Of a stretch of DNA of 64,000 bases, positions 32,601 to 47,822 are shown piece by piece. Every line of letters begins with the position of its first letter. Position 1 is the stretch's first letter. The translations under genes and the position numbers were made by a program. Below the pieces are notes generated by a model. It was not told the DNA's origin and searched no databases. It saw only the letters and a program-made list of their open reading frames with translations. The DNA comes from Scortum barcoo. Taxonomy: Eukaryota; Chordata; Actinopteri; Centrarchiformes; Terapontidae. Location of the stretch: contig CM041545.1 in assembly GCA_023238725.1 (NCBI GenBank), positions 12,555,782 to 12,619,781 of the forward strand, given 5' to 3'.

Positions 32601-35600
32601 GACAAAGAAGGGCAAGAGAAAGCTTGGCGACAAAGAGAGTCTTGGAGCAGAAGCAAATAAGTGATTCAAATGTATTCCGGTCTACATCAGAAACCACACA
32701 CACAAGGTGGTGTTTTAATTAGCTGGTGTAATTATGGGTCAATACTTATGTTCATCAGTCTGTTGGAGACTGGCCTCCAAAGAAAACCAAAGTATCAGTC
32801 ACTCCAACAAATGGGCAAAAATGACTTCAAGCGACACAGTCCTCTCCAGCAGACGCAGGAATTACAAGGAGAAAGTCGGGTGATGCTAAGTTTCCAGAGG
32901 AAGGAGGTCCAGGTGGATGGGTGGGTCAGCAGAGCCAAAAAATAACACATGGACTGAGAGGATTCACTGCGTCACTCTCGCTGTACGCCCTCAATAATCT
33001 CGTCCCACACCGGCTGTTGTCTTCCTCGTGACGTGAAATGCATCACGTGTTCCCCATATTGCTTCTGATGCTTGCTTTCATTGTTTTCAGAGGATTCCTT
33101 GTGTCTGGGTAGACTATTTGGATCTGTCATGGGAGAGGAAGACTCCACCATTAAAAATGAAAACTACCATGTACTGTAGAGGCGATTCTAAAATGTAAAA
33201 CAGTCCTAAAATTAAGGCCAGAGGTGAACGGATTTGCAAAGCTGTTAAATGTTGAAAGTGAAAGAAAGTAAGGACTATATAGCACACATTGATAAATTGC
33301 TTGAGAAAACCCTGTTAGATACTAATGAGCCTGTAAGTAACGAGTAATGTTCAGCTTACCAGTTTAATTGAATCCTTCCTAATCAACACCTATAAGTAAT
33401 GATTAATCGTTTTAGTTACCATTTTTGTGTCCTTCAGCTGAAGGAGGAAAGCATTACTATGTTAATGCTTTAGCTTGGAATAATACATTACTAATTTGCA
33501 ACTGCAGATATATTTGAAAAGAAATATATGCTGCATTATGATTCTTTTTTTTTTTTTTTATCAACATAATGAGCGAACGTTTTTAATTAGCGCGTTTCCA
33601 AGGTTGCAAATGTTAAAAGTGAACGCAGCCGTGCTACATTCAATGACACGGTATGTCATTTGTTTTTCCTACAATATCTGTACGGCTAACATCCATTCTG
33701 ACCACATCTCCGCGACACCTGTGTGGTGCACTTTGTGGACAGAAAAAAATAGTCGCCAGTAAACAAAATCAAAGCAGATCACGTAACATCATACATGTAT
33801 AATTCACGTCTGCACGTCCACGCCATGTTTTGCCCGTAACCACTGATCTATAGTAATTATCAGATACCTGCAATAATGTGATCTGCATGCGTGTGTGTGC
33901 ATTTCTCTGTCCATTTTCCTCGCAGTCTGTCTCTGTGAAATCATGTCGACTGTGTATTTAATGATACGAGGGCTGCCTGTTTTAGACAGCGGAGACGCAG
34001 CAATTAGGGGAATAAATAATAAGAAAGATAAACAAACATCAAGGGGGAGTCATGTGGCGGCTGAGCCTGAGAAAGCAGCTGGAAGCAGCAGTTAATGGGG
34101 CTTTATCTGTCTCTTTACTGTAGTCGACGCCTATTCCTCTATTCCTCTCCGGGGACACGGCTATCACTGCCTGACTTTTATTTTCTGTTTTGCGCTCTCC
34201 TCCCACTGCATTCTTTACTTTTGCTCCCAAATTCCATGCACTGTAACCGTTCCAGCCCTGTGGTCTTTCCTTTCACTCTTCCCCTCTGATTTCCCATTTT
34301 ATCCCCCGTCTCTTTCCTTCTTTCTTTCCCCTTCCTCTCTGTCTCGGCACCCTTAGCCCTTTAGCTCCTCTGCTGCTGGCCGTTGCACCAGCGCTCACCG
34401 AGGAGTAAATTGGGTTGTGGACATGTGTTTGAGAGGAGTGGATGGAGGAGAAAATAAGGGTGGCGGGGGGGTGTTTTGACGATGGGGGGGGGGCTGACCA
34501 GTCAGTGCAGCAGGGAGTAAGGCAGTTTGTGTCAAAGCACTGACAGTCTGCCTGCCTCTCCGACTACAGTGGTGAGACTCGGAGGAGGAGCAGGAGGAGG
34601 GTCCGCATTGATGGGCTTTAACCTGTGATGACAGACTGCATCGATGCGGCTCTGACCCAGCAGGAGACCCCCCCCCGCCCCACTCACCCAACCACCACCA
34701 CACCACCCTCCTCTACTCTGTGTTCGATCAGCCGTCACTGAGAAGGCCCACTCGCTACTCGCAACAGCTTCCTCCCCTGGTGCCACAAAATACACAACCA
34801 GCTACACAACTTGCCGGAGTAGAGTGAGAGCCTAATGGGCGATGAGTGTCAGTGCTTTTGTCAGAGAGGGAGAGGAAGACTTAACACCCACACCTAAGCT
34901 GACCGATGACACGGAAGTGTGCATGCATATGCAGGGAAACATAAAACAGTAGCAAAATGGACAGGAAATTACAATATAATCCAATACAGGGACCCTGCAG
35001 TCAGCGAGCCACACCGTTGTGAAGTGTGTTGTATCAGATTTTTGTTAGACGGACGACTTGATTCAACTTTTGTTGTGTTGTGAAGTTGTGCAGACACTAT
35101 TGAAGACTGTTTTCGCATTCACCTACTTCACCATACACTGAGAATGGGCTATAAAGTGAAGTATGAAACATATTGTGTCTAATAGGTAAAGTTTTATAAC
35201 AAAATAAAAAAAAAAAGTACTGGCATAGAAACAGATTCTGTGAAAGGATGGATTGATGTCATTTTAACTTATATAGGCAGTTGAAGTTTCTTTATGGAAG
35301 GACCATATCAGACATAAATTATTATTCAAAGCAGAGTATTTTTATGTGTCTTAAAACATACCTGGAGATGATCTTTTTGCCCATAAATTAAAACCTGATT
35401 GGAGGAGCCGCGGCCTGCAGTAAAGCCGACCCTCCAACAGAGCGCATCTCGAAGCGAGAAGCAACGGAGCGGGCAGTGGGAGTTGCGTGAAGCTGGGATC
35501 ACTGATCAGTGGCACGCCTTATTGGCTTCTTCTGAAGTCTTTATCACCACGTGTCCTCCCACTCCCCCCCCCCCCAAACTCCTGCCTCACCTCATAAATT

Positions 35601-36872
35601 CAGAGCAGCTAATTGGACATGACTGCGTTTATGTTCCAGCTTCATAAATTTCTTTCTCTGAAGGAAGAGGATCGATTTTCCTCGAGCGCAGCCTCCCGTA
35701 GCAGGGGAGCGGCGTGAGTCTCTTCAAACGTTTCTCCCCCCACCTCCACCATCCATCCTCACCCTCACATGTGTGCTCCTCCTCTCTCCCTCCAGACTAA
35801 ACAGGTAATCTATAACTGACCTCCCCTGCGATCGTGCGGTAAGCAGGAATTGCACCAGCCCCCTTTTCACAACCGCAACACTCCTTTCACACGTTTCAAT
35901 CAACCCATCTCGCTCCTCTATCGTTAATAACAGAACTGGTGACGTTTTTGTTAAACAAATCGTTCCACCCAGGCTCATTATCTGTCATTATCTAAGGAAA
36001 GTTGTGACAGCAGAGGACCACAAATGTTTTCGACACACATCCTGCCTCACTACTCTCCCTCTGTCTCTCTCTCAGCTTTCAATCTCTCTTTTTTTTTTTT
36101 TTTTTTTTTTTTTTTGTAAAGGTAGAAAACACTTTATACTGGAGCATCTGAGGAGAGCCAAAGGGACTGTGTGTTCGGGGTCTCCCTTCCTTTCTAACAC
36201 ACACACACATACACAGACACATACAGTACATGCACTTGCTTGCTAAAAACGCTCAGTGCTGAGAGGTCACTGGCCAGTTTCGGCCTCGAAAAAAAGTGTC
36301 CAGCAAAAAGACATCTTTAATTATTCAAAGTGCAGGAATGACCTTGATTGCCTTTGCAATCCACACCCTCTCTGTTTGTGGTGTGTGTGTGTGTGTGTGT
36401 CTACTATGCCTATGCGCAGCATTTGGGGATGTGTGACCTCCCTGGTGTGTGTGTGGGATGATTCATTATATTAGCACAGTTTGCTGTGAGTTAAAAAGTG
36501 TCTTTTTTTTCATTTCGCGATTTCTTTTTTCATTCGATAGAGGGATGGATGGCGAGACAGAGAAAGAGAGAGAGAGACTGTGTGCGACTAAGCATACGAG
36601 TGAATTATTTACACAGGATACAGTAAATGGCTATTGCGTGCATGCCTAGACGGCATGCTCAGACCCTCAGAGAGAGCGTCTCCCTGATTGGTTGGTTGAA
36701 TCGGGTCGTGTGAAGAGCAGCAGCAGGCAGAGTCGGGCCCACTTTGACTACCTGCTGTCTGAAGTGTGCGCTGTATGCACAGGACCAAATAACTAAATAA
36801 TGGAGCCCGGGCACATCCTGTTCTCCAGTCCAGACCTCAGAGGACCATTCTCATGAGCACAGCAGCAGCGGT

Positions 36873-36911
<39 letters not shown>

Positions 36912-39900
36912 GAGAGAGAGAGAGCTATATACTGGAACAGTTCAGGTGTGGGTTACATGCCAGCTTTGGAAAATGAACTATTTTTGCTGGCCTTTCAAAG
37001 TGCAGGGGTAATTAATATGCAGCTTTCAAAGGATTTTGTCACCCTGGCTGTTTTCAGTGATACTTTATTTGTGAGGATAAGACACACTTTCTCGCTCACT
37101 CCAACAGTGGGTGTAAGCCTTGATTTAAGAAGTGGGACTGAGAGACGGTTTCCTGTCATTATTTGGAGATTAGCTACATCTGACTCATACTGTAAATTTG
37201 TTAAGATTCAGAGTCCCCTTATTGATTATATCGGAAAGCAAGTTGGCTCAGCTGCAACCGAGCAGTGTATGTTGATTTATTTGCTTCTACTCAGTACAGT
37301 TTTAAACTCCTTTAAATAAATTACACTCATTGTGCATCCTCCGAGCAAGTTTGAGGAGCATCTATGGACACTGGAGCATGTTTAGTGTTTGTATGTAATC
37401 GTCTCTTGTTTGTGTGTTGTTGTTTTTGTTTTATATTCTTGTTCTAAAAGTTAAACAACGAAACAAAACTAACTGTAAGGCTCTGCACACAGTTGACAGC
37501 AGACTGCATAAAGCCACCTTCACACCCAGCCCACTCTTTCATTACTCAAAAACACAGTGAAAAAGTTGAATCTGACTTAACTTTTGCCGCAATGCTGGAC
37601 AATCAAGTACACATTCTTGATAGATTACTACATAATCTACTTTGTGCTTCCACTGTTCACCTTGGAACAGAAGTTAAAATCATAACTTTGCAAAGTTGCG
37701 GATTTCTGTCTGTGAATTGAACTGAACTTTCTGGATTGCATTTTGTCAGTCGCTGCCTCATAAACACCTCAACTCCTTACATATTTTTTGTGGAGGGCTT
37801 TTTTTTCTGAACACAACAAAACACAACCTAATTAATATATTAATATGGACAAAATTCAAGGTCAGGATGTTGTCTTACTTATTAAACACCTGTAAAGCAG
37901 ACAAATATACAACATTAAGCCTAACATATTGTATTTGCAAAGTTTAAGTGTTTTTTTTAAACTTGATTTAGTCTATTTTGGGGACTTTTATTGCCTTGTA
38001 ACTGCTTCTTATTGGTCAGTATTTTCAGTTAGATTCTGTGCCAAAAAAAAAAAAATTATATTACATTTGATATAAAATAACATTCTGGTATAGTATAACT
38101 GGCCCTTCTTTCTTGAAACTTTGAACAACAACACAATTTTATGTTGAATTCCTGTAATGAAGTATACGTCTGTGCTTAATATGCAAATGTAAACGAGACA
38201 CTGTGTGAATTTCTCTGCTTGTCTCTACATGATCCTAATGCAATATTATTGTTGTATAAATAACATATGCTGAATGTTATCACCCACGAAAAGATGCTCT
38301 CTCAGAAGTCACTGACCACTGTGATGGGTGACCCTTATTAATTCGTCCACACAAGACATATTTTACTGGCATTTGGCACTTGGCAGGTGGTAATTTAAGA
38401 CTCTGCACGCCAGCATTGTAATATTCATGCAGCATGATGCAGCATGAATGATGTACAAGGGCTGACGCCGTTCTTACTGAAGCAGCCATGTCGCTGCATC
38501 TTAAGGCTCCCTTCCATGAAAGAGAGTCCGACCCTGCTCCATCCAGCCCTGACTGTCCTGAGATCACCGTGTAACTGCCTGGGATATTAGAGTGTAACCT
38601 CCCTGCAGAGTCCTTACTGCTGCTGAATGTGTTTTAATGAACACTACAGCAAAGAGTAACACCTGGGGAGAGAGGAAATTGGGCGCCAGTTGGGGGGGGT
38701 GGGGTTATTATACATCCTCCTCTTATTTAAGATACGAACGAGGAAGGAGAGTTGGGGGGCGATGGGAGGGATGAAAAAGTGATGAAGAGACAGAAACTCT
38801 GGGACGACATGGGGTTCGGTGGGAGGTTCTTCCTGTTGTGCAGTCCCCCACAGAGCCTTCGGACCCCCAGGGGCGATATGGATCTTTGTAGGATCTTTAT
38901 GTGGGTTGGGTGTGTATGTGAGAGTGAAAGCGGGGAACAGGATACACTGAAGAAAATCTGGGCTTTCTCCATGAGACAATATGCCCGCCGCTCGAACTTT
39001 AGAGACACTCTTTTGAACGTGTGAAGACAAGTTATTATGAATTAGCAGCACATTTCATTTCGCAAACCAACACTCGCGGGCCTGCACCCGTCGTCACCCA
39101 TGCACCTAATTTTTCACAGAAACACAATTACTTTATGCACTCTCTCTCATTCTCTTGGCTGCACGTCCTCTCATTTAAATGATAAACTTTTTCGCAGAAA
39201 GTCTCCTAAAAGTCACCAAAACGTACATACACACCTACAGAGATACCAAACACACATAAAACTGTAACGGGCGCTCCTTGTGCAGCCATGTGTGTATTTG
39301 CGTCTAATTCCGATGAGAGCGCGGAGGGGAGGATGCCCGGGGAAGAGAAGCTGAGCTGGGATCAGCCAGAGGACAGGGGTTAATATAATTATCCCGCTAA
39401 AACCTTGAGACTGAGAGAACATCATTAGTCATAGAGAGGAGAGAGCCGCCCGAGCCGCGAGCCAGAGGAGGAGAGAGGAACAGGGAAGGAGAAGGGGGAA
39501 GGAGGAAAGGAGGGCTTCAAAACAGACCAGTGCAGTCAGCGAGACAATTAGTACAGGGACTAAAACTTGGGGGTCGTGTTAAAAAAAAAAAAAAAAGTTC
39601 AACAAAAAGGGCATTGTTTACTGGTGCCCTGAGCTGCAGCACAGACTGCCTCACTTATTCAGTAATTACGATATTTTGCTTAATGATCTCCATATAAATT
39701 AATTACCTCTGCTGAAATTGTATTCAAATCTGAACCGAACACATAATAATACACTTGTGTAGCAAAGGCCCGGCATTATTTTGCAATTAATGAAATGACC
39801 TCTGGTTTGTGCAAATTTAATATGAAGCTGAAGTTTACTGAACTGAAAGTATATATTTTTTTAGAAACTGTAAATGTGCTTAGTGGCCAGTAAATGAACT

Positions 39901-40059
39901 GGTGGATAATAAAGCACAGGTGCAATTTAGTGCCCAAAGCAGGTGAGCTCACTGTCTCGTCTCTCTCTACCACAGCTCAAGTTTGGGGAAGTTTGGCTGG
40001 TGACTTTTTATGACATAAACTCTACTGGCTAATAGAGCTGACCTCATGATTGAATATCA

Positions 40060-40190
40060 AACTGGGGCTGCAACTAATGATTAGTATTATTATCTATTAA
40101 TGTGACAATTATTTTAATATTAATTTTAATAATTAATATTTTCTTGTCTGTAAAATATCAGAAAGTGATTTAAAAAACATCTCTATGAGA
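40060..40190. repeat. interspersed fish repeat, fragment
   Basis: Begins GGGGCTGCAACTAATGATTA and contains CTGTAAAATATCAGAAA, resembling a common fish element with alternating TTAAT-rich sequence. Diverged; assignment from memory. Confidence 0.4.
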
Positions 40191-43100
40191 ATTTACTGAG
40201 GTTTAAAAGACTGACTTTGATTGACCTCTAACCCTGTTGGTCATAAAGAGGCATCAGTATTAAAGCCACTTAAAAACTCCACAGAGCTGGTTCAATCAAA
40301 CAGCGCAGTAGTTGTCACACCCAATCTTTGTCCACTAATTTAATATTACATTATTTAATCAATTAGTTGCATTTATTTCCTTGTTTACTGCCAACTACAT
40401 TTGACTGTGGAAGGTTTAAATCTGATACACTGTGCACTGCATCCCACCTTATTGATAATAAATACAATTATGAGAGATTTAGTGTCAGATCGCTGCTTAA
40501 TCAAGATATACAATAATGTACACAAAGTAGTTAAGCTAAGGTTGTCGTGGAATAATGAGCTATATCTACATAATAAAAAAGTAAGGATTACTTATTGACT
40601 GTGCAATTTTGCAGCTGATGATAAGTTCATCATTTATTTAGAAAAAGATCAGCAAGTAGATTCACAGAAACTGGTTCGTTATCAACATGTGGGCTTGATT
40701 TTATTCTTGACCTTGGAAACAGCAGGAAACAAAACAATCTCTCCCTCAGGTCCACTTGTTCACTTGTTATAGAGCTTTCGACCACACCATGCGGTCTCCA
40801 TTAGCAGATGAAGATCAACTTTTACAAGATCGTTCACGAGATGGCGAAAAAGTGGTCAGAATAATAGAAAAACTCAATGAGCAATTACCACCGATACATG
40901 AAGACCTCGTGATAAGATTGAGAGCTCCGGAACAAGCAAGTAATTGGACTTTGGGCTGAGATTGTTTTACCAACCACAGTACTACAGTATACTGCAACTA
41001 AATAGTATTCAGACTTATTCTCTTTATGTTTTAATTTATTCATTAATTAGCCGTTCCTGCTTTTTGTTCCTCACTCGTTCTGTGGGTACAACTCAAGATT
41101 TTGTGTCTTAATCGAAAACCGGACTGTCTGATCTCTGTGGGAGCTGGCGAGCTTCTCATTGACACATTTCTCTCGCGTTCAGACTCCAGTTGACGAGTTG
41201 TTTCTCCGTGCCCGTCTACATGCCACTAATGACGGCGACAGTCCCGCAGTAAAGACGCCGGTGTGTTTTTGAACACACCATGCCTGTAATAATGCTATGC
41301 TAATTAATGTGGCTGACTGAGAACAAACCATCTTCCCAAGGACACCCTCCCTCTACCTCATGTTCTCCCACTTACAATTCCCAGCATGCTTTTCAGCTTT
41401 AAAGCACGCTTGCGGTATCAAGAGATTCCCCTCTCACCAGATGCCGGGTAAGGCACAGTGCAGGCGCTAGTGGGGAGAATTCTTTATTGTATTTGTGAAT
41501 TTAAAAGAATATTTATGGGTAAGAGGAGGGGTGGGGAGGTGGAGAAAGAAAAGAAAAATCTATTGAAGTGGGAGGGGATGAAAAAAATAAAAGACGTCCG
41601 TCTGTGAAACAAAAGATGGGGGAATGAAAGGAAAACAGGCAAAATTGCTGACTTTAACTTTCTTCCCTTCTGAGGGGAAATAAACTGTGATTATCAAATC
41701 AGTTACAACCATTGTGTCATAAATCATCGAATATGAGAGGAACAATGACACATTCCTCATTGCGGTCCCTCAGCTTTTTGCATGCCTTTCTTTTCTGGGG
41801 AGTGCTCATGAATGATTTAAAAAGTGATCCGTTTCCGAGCCTCGGCTGCCTCGGAGGGAGATGGCTCAGAGGGGGAGGAGTCTGAGCGGGGTGGGAGGGG
41901 CCTCGCGTGAAGGTTTTATGAGAGAACACATGAGCCACAGCTTGCATGCTCCCCGCATCTCACATCAAGCGTGGAGCGTATATTTCATTCATGAGGGAAA
42001 AGGCGTTCTGGCACAAAGCGCTTTTCTCATGAAACAGAATCGACGACGGGGAGTTTTCAACCGAGGGGAAAATTTGGAGAACATGTGGGGGTGGGTGGGT
42101 GGGTTTGGAGGGGACTATGTTACTCTGCTCTGTGGTGGCCGTGTGAACTGGAGAATAATATTTACCGAGCATCGCACCTCACATCATTCATCACAAAATC
42201 ACACACCCCAGCTAGTCCCATGAAACTAGGAGTTAATCCATCATCTGCCTCCCTCTTTCCTTTCTCTCCCTCTCCCTGTGATCCAGGCTTATGCCTCCCA
42301 TCCCCTCACCTTCACTCCGCAAAGGACACGAAAGAAAACTTTGGTGTAATTCAAAAATAGTGGTGACAGTCTCCGACGTCAAAGTCACCCTACGTGGATG
42401 AGAAAAGACACATAAAGACCGGAGGCTTTGGGAAAAAGGGGAGCGGAGGAGAAGCATCTGTTCTTCCTTGTTCTCCGGTGGAGTTAGATGGACAAGCCTC
42501 GAGGCCGCTGAGAGTCCTCGCTATTGGCCCTGTCATCCTCATTCATGCTTTCAGTACAATAATAAACCTCTGTAACAGGTTTAGCCACTCTAAGCGATTC
42601 AGGCTCTAATTAGACCACCCCCCAGGAGGCAGCGTGACAGTACACATCAGGGTTACTGAAGGTCTGTGATTTCCAACTTTAAATGAGTGCATTGCAGTTA
42701 AAATTTAATTATGTTTTGTGCTGTTTTTTCGCATAAATAATAAGTGCAGTGTTGAGCTTTATATTTGGTCTGGTTTTTTTTTTACTCCTCACTATTCTGT
42801 TCAAATAGTACTCCAAAGATTTAGCAATGCAATCCTCTTCATTGGGGGATCAAACTCGCTGCAGCGGAACCACAGATATCTATCTGTCTTTCTTTTATTC
42901 CACACATTCTTCCTCCTTGTCAAAACCTAGGCACCCAAATTACCCACAATGCAACTGTAAGGCTTGATTCAGATTGAAAAACAGGCTAGGTGCGTTGGTG
43001 GGTTGTTTAAGGTACCGGTGAGACAATGAAATTAGATTCAGGAAGTCCAGCTGGAGTAACTGATTAATGCGTTTAAAGGCTTATCAGAAACACTGAACAA

Positions 43101-46100
43101 CAGTTTGTAATGCTCACACACAAGACTTTACAACTTTAGTCGTAGGGCATTTGTTTTTCATGTTTCATTTAATTTTGAAGGGTAAACAATTAGTTTAATA
43201 ATTTATGGAGTAATTTATGAATACCTGCTGAAATATTAAACTTACTACCTAAATATATAGGTTTGAGTTAAAGTTTTAATTAATCATAATACCTCATAAG
43301 AACAAGTTCAAATTTGATCACATTTACATCTCTATCTGAATATCCTATCTGGATAAGAAAAACTGGTGTTAAGTCCATCTCTTCATGCTAAATTAAGCAA
43401 GCCCAGCAAAAGCTGAAAGTAGCAGCACTACCTAGAGAAGGTGAGCCCATGACCTGAGATGCACCATGTTTGTTGAGAGCTTCGTCTAAATAGCTGTGGG
43501 AAGAATTGAAGTAGCGAAAAGGCTCATTAACACCGGGTGTAAATGCGAAGGTCTTTAGATCAGATCAGATGTCATCGTCCAGATAATGTCTTCATGTCTA
43601 CAGTTGCAGATTTTGTGAAACAGAAATATTTCCATTCGATGGAGAATTACAAAGGACGCCTGCTGCTCCAGCTGTCACGAATTAACCACAAGCAGACAAA
43701 TAAACCCCCCTACAGAAACATGAAAGAAGTCCTAAACTGCTTTGACTGTCCGTTCTTTACTCGCTGCAACCTGTTCATAGACACCAGTAAAGTTTTCTGT
43801 GCCAGTCTGTTCCAGTCTGTGAGGAGATGGGAAGCTTAAAGCTCTCAGCACATTAGCTCTGTCAGCAGGGGGCCAGGATGGCTCTGAGAGAAACACAGAC
43901 ACACAACGGATGAATGAGTCAAGCAGGCATGAAACAACATGACCATGTAAAAACACTCTGAATGTCATTAGCATTCATATTGCTTGTTTTCTGGCAGGTC
44001 TGCTCTTAACTAATTTTCACTACCGGAAAGTAATTAGTTGTTGGAAAGAGACAGGGCACAGGCAAGACTGGGCCCATCAAATGCAATTAAGAGTTAAAGC
44101 TCACAGAACTAAATCACTACATTGTTTTGGGTTAGTAGCAATAGTAGTAGTAGCAGCAGCAGCAGTAGTGCTGTTGGTATCAATATTATTAGTATTTTCC
44201 CACACTTTTAGCCAGGCTGGTGGCTGTATGGGTGCCAATGTAGGTCCAGACTGAAATATCTCAACATGTACTTGAGGCTTGCTGTTAACACACTAACATT
44301 ATACTCGCCTATACTATACTTTTACTATATATTTTTTAGCTCACTGTATATACAGTATAGAGCATATACCTCTGACCCTTAGGACCCTGTTAAAAGGATC
44401 CAGAGATCATAGTCTACAGTGTATTTAAGGCATGTCCAACTTCACTTTTGCTGGTTAAACAGTGCATAATTTGGGTTCAAATTAAGGAGCAAAGGGTTGT
44501 ATATAGTGTTAATAAATAGGTGTGTTTTGGGTATAACATGAATTAAACCAATGAGCGTGTCATATTCCCTTTAAAAACCAGGTCTGCATTGGTATTTAAA
44601 TGGTGGGTTATGCAAGTTGGAGAAGAAAACGGTTTTCTGCTGAGGAAACAGCAGAAAACTACAAAGTAAAGGTGCACAAGCAGGCCATCTACGTCCCTGT
44701 GTGTAACAAGCAGAGTGTGCGAGCGTTGTGAACCCGCCTGTGTAGGTGTATTTTACTATCTCAGTAATGTGTCCTTTAAATAGCAGGAAAAGACAGCACC
44801 ATTGACTTTAGACCTGTTTTTTGTTGGTCAATGGTGGAATGGCTTGATAGCAATGTACCAACAATGCATCTGACCAGTCTTCATTTTGAGACCAACATGC
44901 CCATAGGTACACAGATCAGCACAAGTACATTTGCTGCCTGCACACCTGGGTGCTGGACGTGACAATGAGAACTGCACTGGTCGGAAACTAGCAATGACAG
45001 TTGCTCTGTGCTGTGCGCTGCTTTGTGCCAGGTGTAAGACAGGGCCCTTGGTCTTGTTACAAGTTACAGTAGAGATTGTACATGATTGTACATGAAATTC
45101 CATTAATTGATTTCTTCCTCAAGAAATGTGACCACATTAAACAAAGTAGTGACATTATTATCAAATAAATTTCCTGCATTTTGCTTGGAAATGAACCCAC
45201 ACTATATCTAACAACCTTTACTGGTTTGCTGTATATAATGTTTTTTCATATTCGGGCTTGGCTTGAAAACAAAGTTTTGATAATTTCTCCCTGTGACCCT
45301 TGTTCAGTTTACAGAGGCCAATTAGGAAAAACTAATAAAAAAAAATCAATACTTACAATTATATTTTAAAGCTATTGTTCATTTTAACTTGTTCATTTTA
45401 ATAACATTTTGTAAGATTTAAGATAATATGAATTCAAGGTAGTTCAAGATAAAAATTCATGATAATATAAATTCTGTATGCACAATTATTTATCAAATGT
45501 GAATTTTATTTCTCTAGCTAAATGGTTAAGCCATATTCAGTGATCATGATCAGTGGCGGTACAGTAACGCTGTACATGTGCTGGGCGTTTTTTTCTGCTC
45601 AGATGACTGATGTAAAGATAGTAAAAGATACTCAGACTGCATACTTGGCTTCTCTTAAATATCATTCTTCCCCCATCAGCCAATCAAATCAAATTGAGAG
45701 GTAGGGAGAGACGAGGAACTGATGCTGCAGCGATTACCAGCGAGGGGAGAAAAACGACGTCTTCCTTCTCTTCCTGCTCCATCTCCTTCTTTCCATTTTG
45801 GCCCTAATCCACTTAGTTTGTGCTTCCTGAGCTTACAGCCTTTCCTTTATTCCATTATAAAGACCCGATGTACGACCCACTGCTTATTTCATTAACAGGC
45901 CCAATCCATGACCCCGCGTCTAATCCATAATGCAGACTACAGACTAGCCGTGGCCCGCTGTATAGTCCACTCCACAGTCCAGCAGGGCGGCTGACAGATG
46001 GGACAGAGGGAGCAGGGATGGGGAGACGGAGGTCCACTGAATGAGGGGGAATTTGAGAGCTGAGCTTATGAGTTAAGCTTCCCGGTGAATGTGATTTCAC

Positions 46101-47766
46101 TGATGTAAATGATGATAGAGTTGAGGCCTTGCTACTCTATCTTTGATGGTTGGAGATGGCTTTCACATGGCCCATCAGTGATATGGAAATGGCCACATCT
46201 AAGGGTTGAGTAGAGTCTGTAAAAGGAGCATAAAGCCAGAGGCTTTCAAAAGCCCAAATACCTTGGCTTAGAGTTTATATTGTAAGCACTGTAGCTCATT
46301 ACAGTTAACCTTGGGTGAACTTTGCAACACAAAGTGAGTGATGCTGAATCATATAATAATATTCTATCTACTCGATCCAGTTTGACTTTGTTTCCACTTT
46401 TTCTGTTTGACCTTCTCTGCCCACTTCAAAATGCATGCTCCACCTCTGGCTGCCCTCCACCCTGTATGCCCTCTTCGCACCTCACTCAAGATCCAGTTTG
46501 CTGAGTGTTTTCATCGCGTCCACAAATCTAAATTTACAGCCTCCCTCCCATCAAACCTACCTTCCCTGCGTTTGCACTTAATGGCCTATCGGGTTACGTA
46601 TTTATTGATAAAGCAGCATTATTTAGGCCTGAGTACCTGGCTTCCCGCATACCTGCGCCAGCTCTTAAGAGGCCGGCCAGTCGCTCTGACAGTGCAGCGT
46701 CAGATAAAAGAGACACATCCCACAGAGGTAACATCTTACACTCGTTGATGGGAAAAAAGAGCTTGTTTTGCTGTCTCCGTCCAGGCCCAGCTTGGGTCAT
46801 TAAGAACAGTTAACTAATAATAATTACTTGTAACTGGGTTCAGCCAGAGAGCCACAGCTAGAGGCCTGGGGACATACAATACGGCCAGGAAGTGACTACA
46901 ACCCTCTCTCCATCGATAACACCAGCATATCTCATTACTGCGGCGACCTGCGGTACACTGCCACTCGGTCTTGATCATATAAAACCCATTTCAGTGCGCC
47001 GTCCCCGCCGGAGCACCAGCGGAGTGGAATATTCATTATTCAAATTTTAAGCATTGGAAATCCCAATATGTTACTAAGGCCAGATGAGATGAGATGAAAT
47101 AGCTTAGCCTTTTGTCCAGGGAACATTGACTAATCGTCTCGCTCCCCAAAATCAATTTCCCAGCCGTAAGCATCAGACACTCCTGATTGTACTGTACTGT
47201 TGAAGACCCCCCACCACTATCACCTAATACTCCTGCTGGCTGCCCAGAATAACTTATTGATTAGTGATTATGTTACGGGAGGTGTGGGTGGCCGGGGCGG
47301 AAGACGGACTGGCCTCAGTCATCTCCACAGGGCTAAATTTGGGTCCTCTGTTACCAGATCCAGCACATACTGACACTGTCACCAGCTGTCACCAGCCAGC
47401 AGCCCCGCTCTCTGGATGTGGGGAGAAATTAAGAGTGTTGTGGAGGTATAAATACGAAGAGAAATCTTTGCAAGCTTGCAGCGTGAGGGGTGTCTCAAGT
47501 AAAGTGGCGCAGCAGGGATTTCGAGACAGATGATAAATTCTTAGATGTGATGCACTTGTGGACTACTAAATAAAGAAATAAGCAGAAATATTTCAGGCAT
47601 GGTTGGTTATTAAATCTGCCAGTTGTGGTGGAGGTCCTGGCATGGCGCTGGACTGTTTCAACCCCAGGGTGGTGGCCCAATCGCTCCCCCTCTGATTCTG
47701 TGCTGAGCCTGAAAGGTGGCTGTGATCAATACCTGCAGGCCCTTTCCACAGTGCCAGAGGTTTGTT

Positions 47767-47767
<1 letters not shown>

Positions 47768-47818
<51 letters not shown>
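47768..47818. repeat. GT microsatellite
   Basis: About 25 GT units with one interruption; CA-rich tracts follow at 47880-47905 and 47964-47982. It generates spurious Val/Cys open frames. Confidence 0.95.
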
Positions 47819-47822
<4 letters not shown>

